Shown: positions 10,385 to 22,202 of the stretch, piece after piece
How the letters are laid out: the number at the start of each line of letters is the position of its first letter
Numbering within the stretch: position 1 is the stretch's first letter
Assembly: GCF_008831285.2 (NCBI RefSeq)
Contig: NC_045144.1
Coordinates: 22,089,716 to 22,153,715, forward strand
Source: Nymphaea colorata
Lineage: Eukaryota; Streptophyta; Magnoliopsida; Nymphaeales; Nymphaeaceae
DNA length: 64,000 bases
Direction: 5' to 3'
Notes under the pieces: generated by a model
The model's input: only the letters and a program-made list of their open reading frames with translations
What the model was told of the DNA's origin: nothing
Databases searched by the model: none
Translations under genes and position numbers: made by a program

Positions 10385-11391
10385 TAAGAAATGTTGATCC
10401 AAATCTCAACCGGACGCGGGATTTGATCAACTGGATCGATGATTGGATGATCTCGGGAAAATGTCCGATCCATTAACATTTCGTCAGCAACCAGCCAGTG
10501 GGCGGCTAGAAATTTGGGGATTGAAGTGAAAAAGCGTCCGCGTGTGCTTCTTCTCATCTCTTCTGGGCCAAGGGTGTGTGGCGCGGGTACCTGGAGCTCT
10601 GTAAGTCCGTACGTGTGTGCTGTGGTTGGCGACTACGCAGGCTGAAGAGAACCGCAAAGGCGTGGAGGAGGGAACGCGCACGCGCTTCTCCTCCATGAAA
10701 CCTGAATGAGTGAGCTCTCATGCCTTCGTTCGGTAACTCCTCTTTCTCTCTCTTTCTCAGGTCTTCTTCTCGCGCGGTCCCCTTCTCCTTGGTTCTGGAA
10801 TTAACTTTCCTTCGGCTTTTTTCTGTTTTTGTTTTGATATTTTTTGGTGGCACTCACTTTGGCGTTCCCAGTTCCGTCTTGCTTCTTCTCTTTCATGATT
10901 CTTCTTTTTCATTTCTTAATGATTTCGTTCGTCCCACGGTCACGCGTTCCAAAGTTTTGTTTTCCTGTTCTTCACTTTTTGTCTGATTTTTGTTTTTATT
11001 TTTACTCTTTCTCGCGATAGTCTCTTACATTTCTCTTTGCCACTTCAGTACCCTGTTTTCTGCTGCTTTTCTTTTGTTATTTTCGCTTCGCCTTTTTCTC
11101 GTGGGGTTTTCCTTTTTCTCTTCCTTGTCTTCAATGTCCTTGAATGCTGCTTCTTATTGTCCTTTCCTTTTTTGGGAGTTTCGTGCGGCTTTCTGCCACG
11201 AGGGTATAAGTGAACTAGAGAACGCGGTATTTGTTTAAGTGTATTTCAAACTCTGTGGTACATTTGTGCCTTTCATACTGACTATGTTTCAATCTGCTTC
11301 ACGGTCTAATCCCGTACGCTTTTGTTTAAGAAGGCTATTAGATATGTCTTCCTGCGCTGTAGCTACCTTATCTTCATGTTTCTTCATTTCC
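10385..11391. other. Intergenic or 5' region of the split gene
   Basis: From 10480 to 10760 the sequence is relatively GC-rich with CpG. From 10740 it becomes strongly T/C-rich. This composition suits a plant promoter and 5' leader with a following intron, and it lies upstream of the plus-strand gene at 14.6 kb. An ATG at 10720 followed by a GGTAAC possible donor is one candidate first exon, but nothing confirms it. Confidence 0.25.
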
Positions 11392-11739
11392 TGGGCCGTT
11401 TGATGGCTGGAAAAATGGAATCAGAAAGAAGTTTTCAGAAATTTATTTCTGGAATTGATGAATGGGAAATAAAATTCTATTTTTCTAAAAGTATGTTGTG
11501 TTTGTTAAGTTGGATTTATATTTCTGAAAACAAATTTCAATTTTTGATGAAAAAAAGTTGGAATCGGTGGAAACGAAGGGAAAAGAGGAAAAACAAGGGG
11601 AAAGAGGAAGAAGGGAAGGAGGGAGGAAGAAGGGAGGTGGAGGAAAAAGGGTAGGAGGGAGGAGGAAGAAGAAGATGCGGCTGGAGGAGGAGGAGGCGGC
11701 GTGGCCGCTGGAGAAGATGAAACGCTACGGACGATGCCT

Positions 11740-12035
11740 TTCCCCTTCGTTCTTCCTCCTTCTTCCTCTTTCCCCTTCGTTCCCTTCTTCCTCTTTCCCC
11801 TTTCTTCCCTTCTTCCTCTTTCCCCTTCCTTCTTCCTCTTTCCCCTTCGTTCTTCCTCTTTCCCCTTCGTTCTTCCTCTTTCTTCCTCTTTCCCCTTCGT
11901 TCTTCCTCTTTCCCCTACGTTCTTCCTCCTTCTTCCTCTTTTCCCTTCGTTCTTCCTCCTTCTTCCTCTTTTCCCTTCGTTCTTCCTCCTTCCCCTTCGT
12001 TCTTCCTCCTTCTTCCTCTTTCCCCTTCCGCTGCT
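11740..12035. repeat. CT-rich minisatellite
   Basis: Variants of TTCTTCCTCTTTCCCCTTCG are repeated about a dozen times or more. Long open frames on both strands here (Ser/Phe/Pro-rich on plus, Arg/Lys/Glu/Gly-rich on minus) arise from the repeat and are not genes. Confidence 0.85.
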
Positions 12036-12046
12036 AGACGCTGTCC

Positions 12047-12115
12047 TGGTGAGGAGATGCCCAATCATGGTGAGGAGATGCCCAATCAAGCCGCTGGTGA
12101 GGAGATGCCCAAATC
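12047..12115. repeat. Three copies of a 21-bp motif
   Basis: TGGTGAGGAGATGCCCAATCA occurs at 12047 and 12068 and, with one extra A, near 12095. It lies between the minisatellite and the inner end of the TIR element. Confidence 0.8.
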
Positions 12116-12400
12116 AAGCCGCTGGAGGAAGACGATGCTGGGCGTGAGGAGAGGAAGGCGACGATGGTGCTGGGCATGAGGAGAGGAAGACGATGACGCT
12201 TTCGTAATGGGCAGAAAAAGAAACCAGGAAATATTTTTCCACCCTGCTGGGTGGAAAGATGTTTCTGGAAATATGTTTCCGGAATCGACCTTAACGGTCG
12301 AAAAAAAGTTTCCTCTTTTGTTACGCCGGAATTTTTTTTTAAAAATTTGAAATATATTTCCGGGTGAACGGTATATTTCCAGGGCATCAAACGCCACCGG

Positions 12401-14573
12401 GAACGTCCTTCGGATATTTGACCTTGGATATACTTGGAAAATTGTCCTTCGGACGTTTGTAATCTGCTGGGTTGGAAACAGGCCACCTGATTGTCAACCG
12501 TTCGACAATTAATCCAAAAATTGGAAAAAAAAAATGATTGACGACCTTGAGATTTTTTGAGTGCTTATATTTCAAGTTTTATAGATGTTTTTGAACTAGT
12601 TATTTTTTGACTTAATTTTCGAACATTTCAATGGATGATCAAGAGGCTTAAACTATGTTTAATATTGTATGGAGTATTTTTCCTTAAAAAAAAAACAGAA
12701 TCTTTTGTGCTAATATTGAGAATATTTTTTTTTGTGAGGAAAAGTGGTAGTTGAGTAAGTTATAAGTTTCACGGGTCTTTTGCAGACCTTCATAATGCAA
12801 AAAAAAGGTAGAACTTATCGTTGTTGCATGACTATCAAGGTTGTTAAAGCGATGAGCCTAGGTGAGGCTTTGTGTTGAGCCTATCATGAAGCAAGGCATA
12901 AGCCTCGAGGCATTGGAACATATGTTTCAGGATCAGAATGAAGTATATAATATCAACAAACATAATGATAAAATTGAACGAATAGCCACCAAAGTGACAA
13001 GTATATAGTTAAGTATCAATTTAAAATAGGTACTTCTTGTTGTATATCAACTCGTCTTAATTGTTTTTCATGCTTACAAATATGTAAACCACAACAAAAT
13101 TATGTTTGCAGTGTAAAATAAAACAAACTATATCCATAACCATAAAAACATACTGGAAACAACTCAAAAGAACGTAGAGTTATATCCAAATTAACATGTC
13201 CTAACAAAAGCTTCTAAAGTAGTATCAAATCAATGTTTGGTCATTTCTAAGTCTACGTGTTCTAACAATACTATATGCAAAAAGACTTCTATCTTAATGG
13301 AACTTCAATTGCACAATAATATAAAATAAGCCAGTTTCTCCATTGTTGCACAAAAGTAGCATCAACAAATGAACAATGAAAACTGGAAAAACCAAGATTG
13401 AGATGCAATATCAGTCAAAAGAATAACGAAGATTGAAATAAACAAAGAAAGTTGCTGGAATAAACCAATAAAGTTGCCAAATCACAAATAAATGTGTCCT
13501 GACAAGCAATGCAAATTTTTTATTCAAACTATCAGTGCAATCGAGCATATTTTGTTGCTTTATCCCAAGACTCAAAACACTTGAGTCGTCACACAAAATA
13601 TGCGTAAATGTCATGTACTAAAGTCATGTGCATGAATGCATGTAGGTCATGTATGAGTCTAGCTCTCTATATACTCCAAGTATTTCTGTGGTGGTGGTAT
13701 GGTGGTGAAGGTTGCCACAATGCAATGCACAATCTGAATGACAAAGAAACTGTCAAAAACTCACATGGTTTTACTCTTATGTTTTAAACAAAGAAAACTA
13801 AAAAATATGAATTTTAAGTATTCTGATAAAGTTTTAAGACATAAGAATTAAGTGCACTTTTGGAAATTAATTTCACTTTGGGAGGTACTACAAGAAAGAG
13901 AGCCGAATGTGTTTAATGAGCAGCTTGATTCTTTTGGCTTACAAGTTTGAACTTTTTTTTTTTTTTGCATCATTGTCTTTGTTTAATATGCTTTCCTTTA
14001 TTAAGTTAAAGTCCTTTTCGCTTTGACGAGGAAAAACATTTCAAAGTGTGAAGTCATGATAATGCTAACTATTGCATATTGAAAGCAGTATCACAGATAT
14101 CACAATATGTTTGTGCCTGAAGCACATGCCTGCATAGTGCATACTTCATGTATGCAACGCATCCCTAATGCCTCAAGGAACTTTTATCTGTAAAAATCGT
14201 CTTAAGGAATACACTTAGGGGTGTGAATTATATGCTTTTGACGACATTGATGACAAGGCAATCAATTATAGTGAATTAGATAAATATCGTTCTTTTTTCT
14301 ATGTTATTGAATGAATTGATGGTGGACAAAATGGGGCATATGCTAGATGAAGCATGTAAATCTGATGACTGTTACTTTCTTGGATCCATTAGTTTTTGTA
14401 CCTAAGGTGGTAGATATAGTACATTTTTGTAATTCTGAATTTAATTTTATGAATTGGTTCAACATTAATCCTTATGTCATATACTTTAAAGAACATTCCC
14501 TAGCATGTCTGTATGAGCATTTCCTTAGGATTAGATCCTTCTAACTCCAAGTACAGACTTTGCTACATTGCAG
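12401..14573. other. Gene-free stretch, probably intron or upstream region
   Basis: This AT-rich sequence has no supportable coding region. Small features include a GCGATGAGCCTAGGTGAGGC block near 12850, a TACTACAAGAAAG motif near 13887 (CACTA-like, unsupported) and a T14 run near 13950. It ends in the CAG acceptor used by the first visible exon of the gene at 14574, so at least its right end is intronic. Confidence 0.4.
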
Positions 14574-17500
14574 ATTCCATTTGGGAACCATCTTGTTACA
14601 ACTTTAGTGCAGCCTTGTTTCCTCCATACTCAATGGGGAAAATGTATGTATTGGAAGGCGAAAGTCCCAGAAGGTGCAGGGCGCATTCAGCTAAATGTCC
14701 TTTGTCAACAGAATTTTGGGGTGCCGAATCTTCAAATGAATGGTGGACTTGTCAAGGCAGCTGCACTGGTTGAACAGGTTCAAAGTGATGAAGGAAAGGT
14801 CCATGACTTGAAGGTGTGCAATGAGGAAGCTGGAGCATTTCGGTCTTCAGGTGATGATTCTGATGAAATGGATGACCGAGAGAAGTTGAGAAGGTCAAAA
14901 ATATCCAAGGCCAACAAGGGAAAAGTGCCCTGGAACAAAGGCAGGAAACACAGTGAAGGTAAAGAGGGCTGAAGGAAAAATGCCTTGATTTGTCCTCCTA
15001 TTGCTTATTGTTCCATGTATAACAACTATATTTTTCTGGTTTCTTCTCTGATCTCTCATTGTCTTCTGTTTTTTTTTTTCCTGAGATGGGTAATCCTAGC
15101 ATTTGACTGCATATTAAACTTATAAACGCTGCCTGAAGACCAAGGGCCTCTAATTAGTTGTTACAATGTGATGTTGTATGCAGAAACACGCCAAAAAATA
15201 CAAGAGAGAACAAAGCTGGCAATGCAGGATCCCAAGGTGATGTCATGTAAGAACTGTTTTGCTTCCGAAGGTTAAGATCTTTGATAAGATACAGAAAAAA
15301 AAACGTAAAAAATGTAGGCTTTGGTGTTGGGAAATTCATTGGATAGGTTGGCTTATTTGCTACACAATGGATGCAGGTCAAAATGAAGTTGGTAAAGTTG
15401 GGACATGCTCAGAGGTGTGTTAGATATCTTCTTGTAATTTCAGTTGGCTATAGTGCGTAATCAGTTTGTAGCCAGTTGTTGGAACTGATGTCTTATTGTC
15501 CTGCATGATGATCATCACAAGTTGAACATATCTGCACATTGTGATTTTGTTGGCTTTAATGAAGTGAGGAAAGCTTGAAATTTTAGGTAGTTCTTCATGC
15601 TAAAGTTTGAGAAAGCTTGACATATCTTGAGAAGGTGTCTGTTAAACACTTTGATGATCAAATCTTCAAGATGCCACAATCTGTTGGTTCTTCTTCTCCT
15701 TCTTGGAGTACATAAAGTTTGTTCCCCTCCCTTCGGCACAAACTCATTCTGTTCCCAACTGGTATGTAGGTCTCCAACCTGCATATCATGGTTGATCAAG
15801 TCTCAATATCTGAAAAGCTAAAGGGTGTTCTCTTGGTCAAGTTGCTTATTAGTCCAAAGTATGACTTCATTTTCCATCTCAAATAAAACTTGTCATTTTG
15901 ATGAAATTCAAAATCTTTAGCACGTGAGCTAGATCCAGTCTACCTTTTTAGTTTTTCCTAGAAATCCACTTGAGAAGGTATCTGTATCCCAAATTCTTCA
16001 ATGTTCAAACTATTTTAAAAAGAAAATGCATTTTATTAAAAAAATGCGAGAACAATGTTAAAAACAAATCAACAAAAAAAACAGGAAAAACATGTTTGTT
16101 AGTGTTTTGTTCTCGTTTTTTTCATGTTTTTCACATTTTTATTGACCAGATTTTTGTTTTCACATTTTTTCACGTTTTATTTTTAGTTTTTTAATTTTTT
16201 AAAAGTTTGCTGAGATTTTCCCGAAAACACTTTGCCGTAGTATTCTTGAGAAACACCTTGCCGTTTTATACCCTTAAATGATATTTGTGACAATGGTTCA
16301 AAACTTGCTGAATGGATAGGAAAGTTTTTCTTGGTGTATCTTCCTTTCTCTGAAACTATCAAGACAAACCATGTTGAAATTAGCATAACATAGATAAAGA
16401 GACAACCATAGTTAAACATAAGATGGAGCTTCTTAAGAGAGAGAGAGTTGTTGCATTTTGCTGAATGGATGGAAAAGTTTTTCTGGGGGTATCTTGCTTC
16501 CTCTGAAACAATCAGAATAAAGCAGGCTGATGAACCATATTAAAATTAAGATTAATTAGAGATATAATGGAGGGAGAGACTTTTATGTAAGAAAGAAAGT
16601 AACAGGAAAATAAGCGTGTTCTTCCCCTTTGTTGATGGATAATGTTGGGTTCTTTTCCTTTCTGCTTGAAGTTGCAAATGTCATGTGTTGACCTGTTTAG
16701 CTTTCTCATTTGACGTGTCTGTCATGTTAAAAAAAATTAAGAAAAAATTAATATTTGTATGAGTGGCCCCATTTCAACTAAAAAGTCGTGGTTTGCTTTC
16801 CGCTGCAATCAATAGCTAAAAAAGCATAGCCACGGCATGTTGGTTGCATTTGCTTTTTGAAAGAATACCAATTTTGATGCAAAATCAAGAAACAAGTGAG
16901 CCATACCTTTTATCTTCATGTCATTAGGAATACTAATGACTATGTTAAACTTGTCTTCTACTAGCCATCGTCTGCTTTTACATAATAAACGTTCACTGGT
17001 ATCAAGGGTTTGTGGGAGATAATATACGAACTTCTAAAATTCGAGCATATTCATATCCTTCAAAAGATATTCATTATTTATTGTACCTTTTGTCACTCTA
17101 ATGTGACACGAACTTCAGGCTTTATGTCTTCTGATTTAGAAAATTTTCTGGTATTTTTTATTTTCACTTCATAAACAAGATCCTATTGCTTTATGTTACT
17201 TGTTGGTATCTTAATTATATGATCCTGCAGCGTGGAGACAAGGGTTAAAATCGGCCAAGGAGTGAGAATGGGGTGGGAAAGAAGACGAAAGTGGCTCTCA
17301 TTGCAAGAGACTTGCTTCCTTGCATGGCAGAATGCCATCGCTGATGCTTCAAGAAAGGGATTTGCTGGTGAAGATGAATTGCAGTGGGATTCATATGATA
17401 TCTTAAACAAGCAACTGAAGGTGCAATGGTTGGACAGTGTTGAACAGAGAAAACTGATGCCTAGGTCAAATGGTGGAAAAAGAGCCCCAAAATCTCCTGA

Positions 17501-18965
17501 GCAACGGAGGAAAATCTCTCAAGCCATTTCAGCAAAATGGGCAGATCCTGTAAGGGCTTAAGACACTTCATTTTGCTACGTTAGTGGTCCTGGGGTGTAT
17601 CCCCTGCATATTCACAAATGCATGTTCTTCTCTCTCTTTCTCTGTCTTTCTCTCCATCTCTGTTCCCCCCACCTCTCTTTGTGTGTGCAACGAACACACA
17701 CATGCCCCTCTTTTCTACCCCACCCCACTTCCCCTATCAAAAGAAAGTGCCTGACCCCGTACCCCTTACTCAACAATCTTGTATTGTCCTGCCTCCTTGC
17801 AGGAATATCGCGAAAGAGTTTGCTCTGCATTGGCTAAATATCATGGCATTCCTGATGGGGTAGAAAGAAGATCAAGGAGAAAGCCACAAGGTGAATCACA
17901 GGGTGTCAAAAGAGAGCGTCCAATAAGAAAAACATCTATAAAGACTGGTGCGGAGACACATTTGGTCACTCGGCCAGTGAAAACTGTATCAATCAAGAAG
18001 AAAATGCGTCGACCTTCTTTTAAAGACCCACTGGTGGGCAGCAAGCTGGAGATGATCAAGAATATCAGAGAGGAGAGAGCCACTATGGAGATCAAGAAGA
18101 GGGAAGCTGTTCAAAGGGCAAAGTGAGATTTCTATCTCTTCTATTAAAACCATCCATATTCATTCAGGAGAGCACAATGCTAAGAGGAGTGATGAACTTC
18201 ATATTGAAGTGAAGTTTTCTTTGTTTTTCTCATCTTTCATTTTTGGTCTGACAGTCCTCGTTACAACCTTGAAAGGCTTTTTCATTGGGTGTGACAGGAT
18301 GGCGATTCGGCGAACAAGCATTTACCAACTTACCATTGGTATTTTTGTCCAGGTTGTTAATTGCCGAAGCTGAGAAGGCTGCAAGGGCCCTTGAGGTTGC
18401 TGCCAGGACAAACCCAATTGCATGTGCTTCACTTTCCCAAACAAGGAAGCTCATTGCTGAGGCTACTCAGTCCATTCAAGGTATAGAAGGAGGAAGTATT
18501 ACTGCTGCAGAGAACCTAGACTCTAGTTCTGTTCTGACCAGTTCAGATGAAGAAAGTCAAATGGATTTTTTCAGTGACGAGATTGAATTCATTGACAAAA
18601 GATCAAACAAGAGAGCTATTAATGGAGCATGTCATTCTTCATTGGCTGATCAGAACGAAGAATTTGATTTCACAAAATTTGCATTGCATAATTTATTGAA
18701 CTCGAGGGCTCTTGTAGACAAAGTTGGCTACAGTCAAGGTAATGCAGAAGTCATGGTTGATGGTTTGAAACAGCAGTTAAGCATCTCCCTGAGCTCTCCT
18801 GATGGACTTAATGGTTCTAGAGCACATGACAAGGTAAAGTTGGAGGATGATAGCGAAGATGGAAATTGCTCTCCCTTGGAAGAAATGACTAAGAACTTGC
18901 ATCCTAAAACTATGAGGAAAAAGCAGTGGGTTTGTGGGAAGCTGGTTGAGGTAGAGAGCAGTTAG
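14574..18965 (+). CDS. NUMOD3-motif protein, six visible exons, 5' end missing
   Basis: The exons I can join are 14574-14958, 15184-15236, 15377-15414, 17231-17549, 17803-18122 and 18353-18965 (stop TAG). They total 1728 bases, 575 residues, with GT-AG borders and preserved frame at every junction. A basic NUMOD3-type motif lies near residues 102-128 (SKISKANKGKVPWNKGRKHS). Related units follow near 129-180 (ETRQKIQERTKLA, ETRVKIGQGVRMGWERR) and 240-285 (SPEQRRKISQAISAKWADP). A Lys/Arg-rich stretch and a probable coiled coil (about 350-410, IAEAEKAARALEVAART) precede an acidic Ser/Asp-rich C-terminus. NUMOD3 is known as a DNA-binding module beside homing endonuclease domains; plant proteins carry it without a nuclease. 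No nuclease is seen here. The function is not established. A start codon and any transit peptide must lie upstream of 14574. Confidence 0.85.
16305..16600 (+). repeat. Tandem duplication of about 150 bp in intron 3
   Basis: A unit starting TTGCTGAATGGAT and containing AAAGTTTTTCT, TATCTT and CTCTGAAAC begins at 16305 and again at 16458, with moderate divergence. It lies within the 1.8-kb intron between 15414 and 17231. The rest of that intron is AT-rich and unremarkable. Confidence 0.65.
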
Positions 18966-19382
18966 GGGTTTTTTTTGTGGTTAAATCCAGCAGTTTATTT
19001 CGTAGCTAGATCAGCAGTTTATTTCGTAGCTAGATCTGTTTGTGCTTTACTATTTTCAAACCATTGTGCAGCTTTTAGGTGGTGGTTAAAGGTATACATG
19101 TATTCCTCTTCACTAAAGTTTAGGCTAGATTCTGCATAGAATCTATGTCACCTGGGTACGGGTGCTGGTACGGGTACGGGAAAACAGGTATTGGTACGGT
19201 GTTTTTGAAATTTATGGTACGGGTACGGTGTAAATTTTATGCAATAAAGTTAATTTTTAATTAAAAAATTATAAATTTTAAAGAAAAAAAAACACCATAT
19301 CATAAAAACGAACCTTCACAATGACTTACATACATGAAAAGTGGAAACATTGTTATATATTAGTTTCCTGTTTCAGACAGGA
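18966..19382. other. 3' flank of the NUMOD3 gene with a short duplication
   Basis: Just after the stop, CAGCAGTTTATTTCGTAGCTAGATC is present in two adjacent copies (about 18989-19037). A GGTACGGGTACGGG-type repeat follows near 19155-19220. The 3' UTR and polyadenylation site presumably lie here, but I cannot fix them. Confidence 0.5.
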
Positions 19383-19424
19383 CTAAAGAAGCTTCTTTAT
19401 AACTTATAAAGAAGCTTCTTTAAT
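19383..19424. repeat. Near-perfect hairpin of nested palindromes
   Basis: TAAAGAAGCTTCTTTATAA is followed after one base by its reverse complement. Each arm is itself built around the palindrome AAAGAAGCTTCTTT. The structure can fold as one long stem or two short ones. It has no poly-U tail and no assigned role. Confidence 0.8.
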
Positions 19425-19601
19425 CTGTATCGAAAAAATCTGGAATAAAAAACTAACATATAAAAATGTTTTTGCTCATGGTGTCTGCAACATGGTGGTG
19501 GGAGACTTCAACGGGTGAGAAGAGTTCTGTTTTAAAACCCCATAGCGTAGAATTGCTGATGCTGCAGGCATCTTTATGTAGAAGTATGACGCAAGAGTCA
19601 T

Positions 19602-19765
19602 AACGGATGCGTGTGTGCATGTGCACAATAAAATGTCATAGATCTCTCACGGATGCGTGTGTGCATGTGCACAATAAAATGTCATAGATCTCTCTCTCTC
19701 TCTCTCTGTCTCTGGGTCAGTTGCGTAGGTATCAAGTCTCTGGGTCAGTTGCGTAGGTATCAAGA
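19602..19765. repeat. Two adjacent short tandem duplications
   Basis: A 46-base unit starting ACGGATGCGTGTGTGCATGT occurs twice (about 19603-19694). After a CT run, a unit containing GTCTCTGGGTCAGTTGCGTA and ending in GGTATCAA also occurs twice (about 19708-19765). The copies are nearly identical, so the events are recent. Confidence 0.85.
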
Positions 19766-20555
19766 TCCAAGGAGACAAGAATTCTTGGTTTTGATGCAAG
19801 CAAATTGCAGGAATAATTAAATCACCTGTTACCTCCTGTGGCGTTTTCTTTGTTTTTGATGGCTGCAGGGATAAGATGGAATTTTGTGTCTAGGTCCTTC
19901 ATATGTCATGTCTGTGTGGGGGAGCGAGGCAGATTAAAAGGGAAGGTGCACGAGTCCTACGAATCGATATGCTACACACTTATTACAACAGGTGTTTGGG
20001 CAATCAATTAGCTTTTTAATTGTCTACCGAGTCACGTTTAAATTTTCTAATATGGTTGTGTGAGGTCCCCTTGGGGACGCAGTTCTGGTTCTGGCTTCTG
20101 GTGTAGCCTCCGATATTGCTACGGCATGAAGCTTGTGGCAACCGACGGATCCTATGAAAAGGGGACTGATATCTTGATTTTCAACTACCAATCAAGACAT
20201 TAAAAAAAAGAAAGTTGAACAACATGGAAAAACACCAACTCTCTCTCTCTCTCCCGTTCATGCAAGATCGCCTAAGTTGGAATCATGTACAACAGTTTGA
20301 TGATGTGTTTTTTGTGTAATCTAAATTCATAGATGTAATTTGAATAGTTGGCTATATCCCAGATCTCCTAAGTTAATGGTTTATTAGAATAAAAGTCTGC
20401 GAGTAGAAAATTTAACGAATTACATAAAAATTGCTTGAATTAGAAAACATTTTGTACTGAACTAGTAATCACAGGCATGTTAACATATTAATATCGTTAT
20501 TTTCTTAGAAATACTCTTCTGGCATGAATTTGTCTAGCCAATTGATTTTAATCTC

Positions 20556-20598
<43 letters not shown>

Positions 20599-21119
20599 CA
20601 CACACAGGTCAGGTCAAGGATAAAAACCAGATCATTTAAATGCAAAGATTAAAGTGTTTTTTGCAATTTAACCTTATCAATATGATCTTAAAAATAAGTT
20701 AATGGAAAACATATATGAAATTGATAAACTTTTTTGGAGATTAATAGGGCTTTACAATAAAAAAAATGAACACCTTCCAGGTGGTATGTGATCTCTCTCT
20801 CTCTCTCTCTCTCTCTTTCTTATACACATGCTCTTCACCATATGATTGGTAGTTTTTAAGGAGGAAAAGATATTTGGAAAACCAGTCTCATTTTATGCTT
20901 GTTTTAGGGATAAAAAGGATGGGGGATGATGCTCATTTAAAAGAATACCATGTTGAGTTATGATTCCAGCCACACATCCATGTGTTTCACATTGATTCCA
21001 AGTTTCTATCTCCGATTTCAGTTAACTGCTTCATGGTAATCACCCTGATTCCTTCATAGGTTCCAACACACTTTCTGCCACTCTATTTTTGGGGTGCCGG
21101 GTGGGGTATAACCGGTTAT
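19766..21119. other. Gene-free AT-rich spacer with microsatellites
   Basis: It holds a TA array (about 20562-20589) followed by a CA run (to about 20607) and a CT array (about 20791-20816). No supportable exon is seen on either strand. Confidence 0.6.
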
Positions 21120-21850
21120 TTTTATTGCCGGTTGATTTTTTAAAATTTTGTATCACTAAAAATCATCACAAAATATGTATTGCCAACAGCCAATTGCTTA
21201 GCAACAGTTTGTAGTGAATGAAATGCACCTTTTGTGATAGGCTTTTGCGATAGAAAATAGAAAACAACTACCCAACCCTTTGGCTGATTTCAAATTTCTT
21301 ATATATATATATATATATATATATCAAGTGACAGAGTGAAAGTGAGTGTAAGTAGCTGATGACTTTATCTATCCAAAGTCATCCAACCATCTAATTAAAC
21401 TCATCCATTTGAAGCAGATTGATGATTAAGAAAAAAAAGAGAAAAATATGAGAACTAATAGTAAATGGTGAAAATGTTAGTCACTTTTTTTCTTTGTTTT
21501 TCTTTTAACTGTCCATCATGTTAAATTGAATGCCGTATGCCAAGTAGTTGTCGCCACAAATGGTCGCAAAAGCTATCATAAACTATCACTACATTGTAAA
21601 CAATGTTACTACTAATTTGGTGACTGTTTTTTAGTGATAACTTTTTTAGCCATCTGGTAACATTTGGTGCACGATAACATTAAAATTGACTGCATACTTT
21701 TATGGTTGTATTTTTTTTTAATTTTGTGTAGTTAAAAACAATTGCAAAAGATATATTGGTGATGACCAGTTAATTGACCATTTTTTTTGGATGGTATCAC
21801 TTTTTGTGACATATTTGAGTGACACAAAATAAGACAATAACTATTTGGCT
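21120..21850. mobile_element. Possible CACTA-derived or other non-autonomous DNA element
   Basis: The sequence CAGTTTGTAGTG near 21205 reads as a CACTACAAA terminus on the minus strand, and ATCACTACATTG occurs near 21586. Around them are recurring TTTTGCGATAG, GTCGCAAAAG and TTTTTGTGACAT motifs in both orientations, like the subterminal arrays of CACTA elements. A TA microsatellite lies at 21299-21324. Ends and target duplication were not resolved. Confidence 0.25.
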
Positions 21851-22200
21851 ACAGCAGTATTCAATTGATTTTAATTTTCATATATATGCAAGTGGCTGTG
21901 AATGGTGATTCTGGCTTTCTAGAGTCATCCAGCTCATTTATAAGAGCTGATTGTTACATTGTGATAGATTCTTTCAACCATCCATTATATATATATATAT
22001 GTGAAAGGGAGCTCTCTCACTTTTTCTCTCCTCCAACATCATATACCCAAATTGAGGTGTCTACTTTTCAATTTTGATTTTGATAATCTCTGGGTCCTTA
22101 TTGAATATCATTAAATCTAGCTTTAAAAATGATAATTCTTTCATTAAAGCACCAGTTGGTCATTTTTAAATTTGAATCCCTTTATTAAAACCCACTCACA
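21851..22200. other. Unassigned spacer
   Basis: This AT-rich stretch with a short TA run near 21987 has no recognisable gene; the 70-codon frame from 21865 resembles nothing I know. Confidence 0.4.
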
Positions 22201-22202
22201 CT

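Larger units (their letters stand above)
11392..12400 (-). mobile_element. Second TIR element, inverted relative to the first
   Basis: The left end TGGGCCGTTTGATGGCTGG matches the reverse complement of the right end of the 7.2-10.4 kb element. The right end, read in reverse (GGTGGCGTTTGATGCCCTGG), matches the left end of that element. The match extends about 200 bases inward, including a CGACCGTTAAGGTCGAT palindromic block near 12290 (CGACCGTTACGATCGAT near 7298). The two are therefore one family in opposite orientations. The interior is a CT-rich minisatellite and three short GC-rich repeats with no transposase. No target duplication could be read. Confidence 0.6.

Noticed and set aside
7191-10394. 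Target duplications for the TIR elements
   Set aside because: TTCA/TAAG and the flanks of the second element do not match over 3, 8 or 9 bases, so I report none.
11505-12147. Long overlapping open frames on both strands (up to 194 codons)
   Set aside because: They run through the TTCTTCCTCTTTCCCCTTCG minisatellite; the composition is purely repeat-driven and no domain is present.
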